NCBI RefSeq assembly: GCF_900107395.1
Contig: NZ_FNPW01000010.1
Span: 1-64,000 of the forward strand
From: Pseudomonas sp. NFIX28
GTDB taxonomy: Bacteria; Pseudomonadota; Gammaproteobacteria; Pseudomonadales; Pseudomonadaceae
Reading direction: 5' to 3'
Length of the DNA: 64,000 nt
Both the position numbers and the translations under genes were made by a program. Every line of letters begins with the position of its first letter. Within the stretch, counting starts at the first letter, position 1. The notes beneath the pieces were generated by a model. That model saw only the letters and a program-made list of their open reading frames with translations, was not told the DNA's origin and did no database searches. Shown here piece after piece: positions 26,532 through 33,547 of this stretch.

Positions 26532-26661
26532 GTAGCCGCTGCCGCAGGCTGCGATCGAGGGCGAAGCACTCGTGATCCAGGCAGCTCGATTGAGCTGGAA
26601 ATCCTCAGGACCAGGTTTAGCGACAGCTGCGCTGTCGATCGCAGCCTGCGGCAGCGGCTAC
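26532..26661. repeat. REP element pair (inverted) between agtA and agtR
   Basis: A 26-nt unit at 26532-26557 (starts GTAGCCGCTGCCGCAGG) recurs as its exact reverse complement at 26636-26661. A 78-nt spacer holds smaller palindromes. The motif is of the GC-rich extragenic palindromic type abundant in fluorescent Pseudomonas. It fills most of the gene-free stretch 26323-26669. Confidence 0.85.
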
Positions 26662-26669
26662 AGGTCCAT

Positions 26670-27299
26670 TCAGAGCAGCTTGTGCTCCATCGCGTACTTC
26701 ACCAGTTCGGCCAGGGACGTGATGTTGAGTTTCTGCATCAGCCGCGCCTTGTGGGTACTGATGGTCTTGCTGCTCAGGGCCAGCTGCTGGGCGATGTCGT
26801 TGACGTTGGCGCCCTGGGCCAGGCGTTCGAACACGGAAAACTCACGTTCCGACAGCAGCGAATGCAGGGGCCGGGTATCCGTCAGGCCGACCTCGAAGAC
26901 CATCCGGTCGGCCAGCTCCGGGTCGATATAACGCCCGCCCGCCGCCACCTTGCGGATCGCCGTCAGCAGCAATGCGGGGTCGCTGTCCTTGGTGGCATAA
27001 CCGGCGGCGCCCACCTTCAGGGCACGGGCCGCCATCTGCGCCTCGTCGTGCATCGACAGCACCAGGATCGCCGGCGGATTGTTCAGCGCGCGGATCCGCG
27101 GAATCGCCTCCAGGCCGTTGACGCCAGGCATGGAGATATCCAGCAGCACCACCTCGCAAGGCACATGGCGCAGGGTTTCCAGCAACTGCTCGCCATTACT
27201 CGCCTCCCCCGCCACCGTCAGGTCCTTGGCCAGGCCGATCAATTGCTTGATGCCTTCGCGAACGATGGTGTGGTCTTCGGCTACCAGTACACGGATCAC
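26670..27299 (-). CDS. agtR: NarL/LuxR-type response regulator (AgtR-like)
   Basis: DNA-binding response regulator of 209 residues: receiver domain with phosphoacceptor D54 (VVLLDISMPG), acidic pocket AEDH and K104, then a LuxR-type HTH (LSEREFSVFERLAQG...SSKTISTHKARLMQKL, about 149-190). Adjacent and downstream of the sensor kinase on the same strand. In PAO1 the equivalent pair AgtSR activates the agt transporter, supporting the symbol. Confidence 0.9.
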   Translation of the reverse strand: MIRVLVAEDHTIVREGIKQLIGLAKDLTVAGEASNGEQLLETLRHVPCEVVLLDISMPGVNGLEAIPRIRALNNPPAILVLSMHDEAQMAARALKVGAAGYATKDSDPALLLTAIRKVAAGGRYIDPELADRMVFEVGLTDTRPLHSLLSEREFSVFERLAQGANVNDIAQQLALSSKTISTHKARLMQKLNITSLAELVKYAMEHKLL

Positions 27300-27352
27300 A
27301 GCTCGTACCTCTTGTTATGAGTGATATCTCTGCAGTGGCGAGTCGGCTCACG

Positions 27353-29746
27353 CTACAGGTCCAGCGGAACCGTCACGCTCAGGGTGGTGCCCTCGCCCAG
27401 CTGACTGTCCAGCGTCAGGCTGCCGCCCATGATCAACACCCGCTCGCGCATGCCCACCAGCCCGAAGGAAGTCGGCCGTCCGGTCTCGACTACAAACCCC
27501 TGGCCATCGTCGCTGATGGTCATGCACAGCTGGTCGCGCTCGAGGCTCAGGGTCAGTTCGACAGTATGCGCCTGCGCATGGCGCATCACGTTGGTCAGCG
27601 CCTCCTGGAGGATGCGGAACAGACCGATGGCCATGGCGTCGCTGAGCACCGGCAGGTTATCGGGCACTTGCACCAGGCAGGGAATCTGCGTGCGCGCTTC
27701 GAAGCGCCGCGCCTGCCATTCGATGGCCGACGCGATCCCGGCATCGAGAATCGGCGGGCGCAAGGCCGTGGCCACATCCCGCACCAGCTGGAACAGCTGG
27801 GCAATCAGGCGCTTCATGCTGTTCAAGCGTTCGTGCAGCCCCGGGTCGAGCTGTGCATACGCCAATTCGCACATCGAGGTTTCCAGTTTGAGCACCGTGA
27901 GCATCTGCCCCAGCTCGTCGTGCACTTCGCGGGCGATGCGGGCCTTTTCTTCCTCGCGCACGCTTTCCAGGTGCGCCGACAGCTCGCGCAACTGCTCCCG
28001 CGAGCTGGCCAGCTCCAGCTCGATGCGCTTGCTTTCGCTGATATCCCAGACGATGCCGTCCCAGACATAGGCGCCGTCGTCGAGCTGGCGGGTGATGGCC
28101 TTGATTTCCGCCCAACGCTGCTCGCCCTGACGGGTCAGGATCCGCCCCTGCCAAGACCAATCGCTGTCGGTGTCCAGGGCATGGTCCTGGGTCTGGTGGT
28201 AACTGGCCTTGTCTTCGGGGTGCACCAGGCTGCGCAGCCCGATGTCGCGATGGCTGAGGGTCGCCGGGGAATACCCCACCAGGCTCTCGCTGCCTTCGCT
28301 GATATAGGCGAAATCGATCTGCCCGGTCACCGGCGCCCGCTCCAGGCGGAACACCAGCCCCGGGACATTCGCCGCGATCCCCTGCAACCGCGCTTCGCTT
28401 TCCTGCAGGGCCGCCAGGGCGCGCCGGCGCTCGGTGACGTCATTGAGATAGACCACCAGGTATTCGCCATCGCGAAAGCGCAGAAAGCTCAGCGACACAT
28501 CGGCCGGCAGGATGCTGCCGTCGGCGCGGACGCACTGGGTCTCGAACGTCGGAGGCGCATCCTCGCTGGCCCGGGCCCGCTTCCACAGGCCCAGCCAACG
28601 GTCCATGTGCAGGTTGGGTTCGAAGTCGCTCAACGGCCGATCGACCACCGCCCCCGGCGCATAGCCCAGCATGTTCTCGGCCGCGCGGTTGGCGTAGCGC
28701 ACATGGCTGTCCCAATTGACCCAGAGGATGCCGACCGTGCTCTGGTCGATGGAAAACTGGGTCAGGCGCAAGGCCTCCTCACTGGCCTCGCGTCGTGCCA
28801 GGTCCTCGCGGGTCGTCAGCAGCCGCTGCTCGAGCGCCTGCTGCTGGCGCCGCTGCCAGATCACAATGGCCATGCTCGCCAACAGCAGCACGGCCAGCAG
28901 CAGGCTGAGGTTCTGCCAGAAACCGCGGGACTCGCTCAGCCGCGGATACTTGGGCTGTAGCCAGCGATTGTGCAGCTGCTCCAGGTCCTTGGCGGCGATA
29001 CCGTGCAAGGCGCGCTGCACGATATCCGCCAACTCGGGCCAGTCGCGCCGGGTTGCCACCCGCAGCAGCTGTGGCAGGCCGATATCGCCCACCACCGTCA
29101 GGCCGGCAAATTCCGGCTCTGCTGACAGACGGCTGAGCTGCGCCGCGTCGATCACTGCATAACGCGCCTGCTGACTGAGCAACAGTTGCAAGGCCTGGCG
29201 CTCCTGGGGCACGCCCTGCAAGTTGAGGTTGGAATAGGTCGCACGCAGGTAATCCGCCACCGCACTGGGCATGCGCACCGCAACGCGGGTCTGGCTGTCG
29301 AGCTTTTCCAGTTCCACCGCGCCGGCGCCTTTCTGCTCGCCGACCACCAGCTGCGGGACGCGCATATAAGGATCGGAAAACTGCCAGAGCCGCAGGCCGG
29401 CCGGGGTCTGGCTCAGGCCTGGGGCCATGTCGACCTCACCGGCGCGCACCGCCGCTTCCAGCTGCGTCTGATCGGTAAAGTTGCGCCAGCTCAGCTCGAC
29501 CTTCATCGCCCGGGCCAGCCATTGCATCAATTCGACATTGGCCCCGGACAACCGCTGCAACCGCCGGTCGTACTGGGCGTAAGGAGCCTGGAGCACCACG
29601 CCGACCCGCAACTCCCGGTGCTGCTCCAGCCACTGCTGCTGGGCAGGGCTGAACGGCGTCTGGGCGATATGCGGCGCAGGTACTGCCCAGGCCATCAAGG
29701 GAAGGCAGATACAGCCGATAACCAGCAGGCAGCGAAAACGCATCAT
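27353..29746 (-). CDS. agtS: Membrane sensor histidine kinase with periplasmic solute-binding domain (AgtS-like)
   Basis: Sensor of 797 residues: signal peptide (1 to about 22), periplasmic SBP_bac_3 domain (about 45-265), membrane segment (about 277-297), PAS domain (about 325-445), second PAS (about 455-575), then a HisKA_3/HATPase core of the NarX/UhpB class with phosphoacceptor H609 in REVHDELGQML, N-box N719, and DDGQG (746-750). It likely senses a small periplasmic ligand and phosphorylates the adjacent regulator. The start at 29746 is chosen because a longer reading would run into the divergent gene at 29822; an ATG one codon later is equivalent. Confidence 0.9.
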   Translation of the reverse strand: MMRFRCLLVIGCICLPLMAWAVPAPHIAQTPFSPAQQQWLEQHRELRVGVVLQAPYAQYDRRLQRLSGANVELMQWLARAMKVELSWRNFTDQTQLEAAVRAGEVDMAPGLSQTPAGLRLWQFSDPYMRVPQLVVGEQKGAGAVELEKLDSQTRVAVRMPSAVADYLRATYSNLNLQGVPQERQALQLLLSQQARYAVIDAAQLSRLSAEPEFAGLTVVGDIGLPQLLRVATRRDWPELADIVQRALHGIAAKDLEQLHNRWLQPKYPRLSESRGFWQNLSLLLAVLLLASMAIVIWQRRQQQALEQRLLTTREDLARREASEEALRLTQFSIDQSTVGILWVNWDSHVRYANRAAENMLGYAPGAVVDRPLSDFEPNLHMDRWLGLWKRARASEDAPPTFETQCVRADGSILPADVSLSFLRFRDGEYLVVYLNDVTERRRALAALQESEARLQGIAANVPGLVFRLERAPVTGQIDFAYISEGSESLVGYSPATLSHRDIGLRSLVHPEDKASYHQTQDHALDTDSDWSWQGRILTRQGEQRWAEIKAITRQLDDGAYVWDGIVWDISESKRIELELASSREQLRELSAHLESVREEEKARIAREVHDELGQMLTVLKLETSMCELAYAQLDPGLHERLNSMKRLIAQLFQLVRDVATALRPPILDAGIASAIEWQARRFEARTQIPCLVQVPDNLPVLSDAMAIGLFRILQEALTNVMRHAQAHTVELTLSLERDQLCMTISDDGQGFVVETGRPTSFGLVGMRERVLIMGGSLTLDSQLGEGTTLSVTVPLDL

Positions 29747-29821
29747 CTGAAAATCTCGCACACTGACAAATACTGACCAACCCATTAGGCTGCCGGGATT
29801 AATTCTGGCCTGGAAAAACCG

Positions 29822-30820
29822 ATGCCCCTTGTCCACCGCTCGGCACTGCCCGCATTGTGCCTGTCGCTGATCCTGCCTTGTGCTTTTTCGGTCGAGGCCG
29901 CCGATCCGCAACCCGCCCCGGCAGAACAGGCTGCCGCGGAAAAACCGCCTGAGCGCCAGCCGCTCCTTGAGCGTAGCCAGGAAGACGCCGCGGCCCTCGA
30001 ACGTGTCCTGCCAGCCGGCGAACAACAATCACTGCAGGCCGGCAGCGAGAGCTTTCTGGCCTTGTGGAAACCGGCCAACACCAGCGATCCCCAGGGCGCG
30101 GTGATTATCATCCCCGGCGCAGGCGAAACCGCTGACTGGCCTCAAGCAATCGGCCCTTTGCGCAACAGATTGCCGGATGCCGACTGGAGCAGCCTGAGCC
30201 TGACCTTGCCCGACCTGCGGAGCGAGGCGGCGCAGCCCCGCGTCGTCGAGGCCGAGCCGGCGCCCGCGACCACCGACACTAGCAGCAAAGATGCGGCCAC
30301 GGCAGCACCCAAGCCGATCGAACAGGCCGCCGGAGGCGAAGCCGAGATTGCCGATCGCGCGGTGGTCGAAAGTAGCGAAGAACAGGCCAAGGCCGATGCC
30401 GAGCGAATCTTTGCCCGTATCGATGCCGCGGTAACCTACACCCAGCAGCAGAACGCCCGCAGCATTGTGTTGCTCGGCCATGGCAGCGGCGCCTACTGGG
30501 CCACGCGCTACCTGAGCGAAAAACAACCGCCGGAGATTCAAAAGCTGGTGCTGGTGGCGGCCCAGACTCCGTCCATCGGCAAACCCGGGCTGGCGGAACT
30601 GACCCCGACCCTGAAGCTGGCGACTGCGGACTTTTTCTACAAGGACACCGCCCAAGCTCGCAAGAGTGCACTGGAGCGTTTGCAGGCGAGCAAGCGCCTG
30701 AAGAATGCCCACTTCACCCAGATATCGCTCAACGCCCTGCCGGGAAACAGCGCGGCTGAAAACGAACAGCTGTTCAGACGCGTACGCGGCTGGCTGAGCC
30801 CGCAACCGACACAAGACTGA
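29822..30820 (+). CDS. DUF3530 alpha/beta-hydrolase-like secreted protein
   Basis: Protein of 332 residues with a Sec signal (1 to about 25, ending FSVEAADP), and a DUF3530 alpha/beta-hydrolase-like fold: VIIIPGAGETADWP and the nucleophile-elbow-like LLGHGSGAYWA. An Ala/Glu-rich low-complexity insert (about 140-190) interrupts the fold between them. Function unknown; probably periplasmic. Divergent from the sensor kinase. Confidence 0.82.
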   Translation: MPLVHRSALPALCLSLILPCAFSVEAADPQPAPAEQAAAEKPPERQPLLERSQEDAAALERVLPAGEQQSLQAGSESFLALWKPANTSDPQGAVIIIPGAGETADWPQAIGPLRNRLPDADWSSLSLTLPDLRSEAAQPRVVEAEPAPATTDTSSKDAATAAPKPIEQAAGGEAEIADRAVVESSEEQAKADAERIFARIDAAVTYTQQQNARSIVLLGHGSGAYWATRYLSEKQPPEIQKLVLVAAQTPSIGKPGLAELTPTLKLATADFFYKDTAQARKSALERLQASKRLKNAHFTQISLNALPGNSAAENEQLFRRVRGWLSPQPTQD

Positions 30821-30954
30821 ACCCGTCGCACCCGGCCCCGTTCCTGTTTTGACAGGGTTTGGGGCCAGGCGCGGGGTACCTTGTTCTTCAGCGAAGCCCG
30901 CTAACGAAGCCTGTTAACGGGTCCTGCCAGCGACTCTTGATTAACGACTCTTGA

Positions 30955-31722
30955 CTAACGAAAGTCCCGACGCTCGCGAATCAGTGCGTAAGCGCTGTGC
31001 AACTCGCGGGTTCTCTCCGTGGCTTCACGCACTTGCAACGGGCTTGCGCCGCTGCCGGCGATCTTGTCCGGATGATGGCGGCTGAGCAGGCGCCGATAGG
31101 CGCGCTTGATCTGCGAGGGCTCGCTGGTCGCCGAGACACCGAGCAGGCGCAACGCCTCCTGGTAGGTGCCACTGCTGTTGGCCAACGGCTTTTTGCTCGG
31201 CTCATAGTCTGCCGCCAACGCTTGCACCTGCTGTGGGGTCCAGCCCAGCCACTTGCCCCAGAGCTGGAGCAACTCCCGCTCGGCGGTGCTGGCCCGGCCA
31301 TCGGCCCAGACCATTCGCCAGCACGCGCGCAATACCCCTTCGGCGGCATGCGGCTGCGCCGCCAGGCGTCGCAGATAGCCGCGCAAGCGGTCGTTGCCCG
31401 ACTTGCCGCGATTGAAGGCGGCAATGGCGCGGCGCTGGGCGGCCTCGCTCATGTCCAGCGAGCGCATTTCCAGGCGTGCCTGCTGGATATGCCCATCGAC
31501 CACCCGGCCATCGCTTTTCGCCAGCCGCCCCAGCAGCACAAACAGCAGTTCATCGTTGCGCAGCGCCGGCCGGCCGCCCAGGCGCTCTCGCACCTGGGCC
31601 CAGTTATGCAGCTGCAGGCGCCGGTCCAGCGCCTGCCCCAGCAACGCTCCCAGCATGGCCCCCGGAATACTGGCTATGGCAAAGCCAGCCCCGGCTCCGA
31701 TCAGAGTCCCTGGCCACAACAT
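30955..31722 (-). CDS. djlA: DjlA-type membrane-anchored J-domain co-chaperone
   Basis: Protein of 255 residues with an N-terminal glycine-rich membrane segment (GAGAGFAIASIPGAMLGALLG), a central TerB-like helical domain (about 70-170), and a C-terminal J-domain with the HPD motif in SRHHPDKI. DjlA recruits DnaK to the inner membrane. One nucleotide separates it from the murU stop. Confidence 0.9.
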   Translation of the reverse strand: MLWPGTLIGAGAGFAIASIPGAMLGALLGQALDRRLQLHNWAQVRERLGGRPALRNDELLFVLLGRLAKSDGRVVDGHIQQARLEMRSLDMSEAAQRRAIAAFNRGKSGNDRLRGYLRRLAAQPHAAEGVLRACWRMVWADGRASTAERELLQLWGKWLGWTPQQVQALAADYEPSKKPLANSSGTYQEALRLLGVSATSEPSQIKRAYRRLLSRHHPDKIAGSGASPLQVREATERTRELHSAYALIRERRDFR

Positions 31723-31723
31723 A

Positions 31724-32395
31724 TCAGCGACTCGCTTCTAGCAAGGTTTCGACTTCAGCCAGGCGCTCATGGGTGCCGACATCGACCCAGTGGCCCTGCA
31801 AACGCTCGCCGCTGACCTGTCCATCAGCCATCGCCTTGCGTAGCAAAGGCGCCAGCTTGAAGGCCCCCGGCGTGCAACCCTTGAACAGCAGCGGATGCAG
31901 CACGGCGATGCCGCTGTAGGTCAGGGTCTGTGCACCCGGCTCGGCGTCCCGCACCTGGGTATCGCTGAGGATGAAGTCCCCGGCGGTGTGGTGAGTCGGG
32001 TTTTCCACCAGCACCAGATGCGCCAGCGTATCCAGCGGACGCTTCAACAAGCGGAAGTCGTAATCGGTCCAGACATCGCCATTGACCACCAGAAAGGGCT
32101 CATCGCCCAGCAATGGCAAGGCGCGGAAAATACCGCCACCGGTTTCCAGCGGCTCGCCTTCGGGCGAATAGCGGATGCTCAAGCCAAAGCGCGAGCCATC
32201 GCCCAGGTGATCCTCGATCTGCTGTCCCAGCCAGGCGTGGTTGATGACGATCTCGGTAAAGCCCGCCCGGGCCAGTGCCTGCAGGTGATACTCGATCAGC
32301 GGCACACCGGCGGCGCGAATCAATGGTTTGGGCGTGGTCAGGGTCAAGGGGCGCATCCGTTCCCCCTTGCCCGCGGCCAGAATCATTGCCTTCAT
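31724..32395 (-). CDS. murU: N-acetylmuramate alpha-1-phosphate uridylyltransferase
   Basis: Last step of the Pseudomonas MurNAc recycling route, making UDP-MurNAc and bypassing GlcNAc-6-P; it confers fosfomycin tolerance in P. putida. The 223-residue nucleotidyltransferase starts MKAMILAAGKGERMRPLT (NTP-binding loop) and has VVNGDVWTDYD (metal Asp) and ETGGGIF. Its length is that known for MurU; upstream in-frame codons overlap amgK and are rejected. ATG overlaps the amgK stop by 4 nt. Confidence 0.95.
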   Translation of the reverse strand: MKAMILAAGKGERMRPLTLTTPKPLIRAAGVPLIEYHLQALARAGFTEIVINHAWLGQQIEDHLGDGSRFGLSIRYSPEGEPLETGGGIFRALPLLGDEPFLVVNGDVWTDYDFRLLKRPLDTLAHLVLVENPTHHTAGDFILSDTQVRDAEPGAQTLTYSGIAVLHPLLFKGCTPGAFKLAPLLRKAMADGQVSGERLQGHWVDVGTHERLAEVETLLEASR

Positions 32396-33417
32396 ACACA
32401 GGCTCCGACTGGTTGCCGCAGGCTGGCCAACAGCTCGCCCAACTCCGCCAGTTCCGGCCGACGAGCCAGGACGGCTTCTATATAAGCAAAGAAACGCGGC
32501 ACGTCGCCCAGGTAGCGCGGCTTGCCATCGCGGTGGCAGATGCGCGCAAAGATCCCGATCACCTTGAGGTGGCGCTGTACGCCCATCAGGTCGCTGGCAC
32601 GCAGGAAATCCTCGAAATCGGGCTGTACCGCGATCCCGAGCCCGGACGCTTGCCGCCAGTAGTCTTCCAGCCAACCGCGCACCCGCGCCTCGGGCCAGCT
32701 GAGAAAGGCGTCCTTGAACAGGCACGTGACGTCATAAGTTACCGGGCCGTAGACCGCATCCTGGAAATCCAGCACGCCCGGGTTGGGCTCGCTGAGCATC
32801 AGGTTGCGCGGCATGTAGTCGCGGTGCACCAGCACCTTGGGCTGGGCCAGGGCACTTTCGATCAACAGGTCGCTGACCCGCTGCCATTGGCCGCGCTGGC
32901 GTTCATCCAACTCAAGGCCCAGCTCGCGCCCCACGTACCACTCGGGAAACAGTTCCAGCTCACGACGCAGCAAGGCGACGTCATAACTGGGCAGCGGCGC
33001 ATCCATCGGCAGCTGCTGGAAAGCCAGCAAGGCTTGCAGTGCATCCTTGAACAGAGCGTCGGCATTTTCGCCGTCGATCACGTCCAGATAGGTCTGGTTG
33101 CCCAGATCGTTGAGCAGAAGAAAGCCGCGCGGCAAATCCTCTGCATAAATTTTCGGCACGTTAATCCCGGATTTCGCCAACAGATGAGCGATATCCACGA
33201 AGGGTTTGCAGTTTTCCCGTGGCGGCGGAGCGTCCATCACGACAAAGCTGCGGCCCTCGCCTTCCCAGCGGAAATACCGCCGGAAACTCGCGTCGCTGCT
33301 GGCCGCGGTCAACGTGGCGGGGGGCACGAGACCCCAACCGTTAGAGGCATAAACAATCGACAACTGCTCATCGAGCCAAACTTTCAGGTGTTGCAAGCGT
33401 ACATCTTGGTCAGGCAT
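32392..33417 (-). CDS. amgK: Anomeric MurNAc/GlcNAc kinase
   Basis: Phosphorylates MurNAc at C1, feeding MurU. The aminoglycoside-phosphotransferase-like kinase of 341 residues has SSDASFRRYFRWEGEGRSFVVMDAPP at the N-lobe, HRDYMPRNLM (catalytic Asp loop) and VLDFQDAVYGP (metal Asp). Forms a two-gene unit with murU. Divergent from lptD. Confidence 0.95.
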   Translation of the reverse strand: MPDQDVRLQHLKVWLDEQLSIVYASNGWGLVPPATLTAASSDASFRRYFRWEGEGRSFVVMDAPPPRENCKPFVDIAHLLAKSGINVPKIYAEDLPRGFLLLNDLGNQTYLDVIDGENADALFKDALQALLAFQQLPMDAPLPSYDVALLRRELELFPEWYVGRELGLELDERQRGQWQRVSDLLIESALAQPKVLVHRDYMPRNLMLSEPNPGVLDFQDAVYGPVTYDVTCLFKDAFLSWPEARVRGWLEDYWRQASGLGIAVQPDFEDFLRASDLMGVQRHLKVIGIFARICHRDGKPRYLGDVPRFFAYIEAVLARRPELAELGELLASLRQPVGACV

Positions 33418-33547
33418 TGCAAGGGTCTCCGACGGCGCTAGCCGTCAAGCGGGTCATGCTTTATTATCCAGCATCTTTTTCAGACCATCGAGAGGCGTGC
33501 GGCCCACACCGCGGGCAGATGGCACGCAGGAAGCCCGGACTAATAAG

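Noticed and set aside
26400..26670. Possible CRISPR array because of repeated units
   Set aside because: Only one inverted pair is present; no regularly spaced direct repeats and no cas genes.
27317..28960. 547-codon plus-strand frame
   Set aside because: Antisense to the AgtS-like sensor kinase core, whose H-box and ATP-binding motifs are intact.
29747..30028. N-terminal extension of the sensor kinase
   Set aside because: The extension overlaps the divergent DUF3530 gene and precedes a proper signal peptide starting at 29746.
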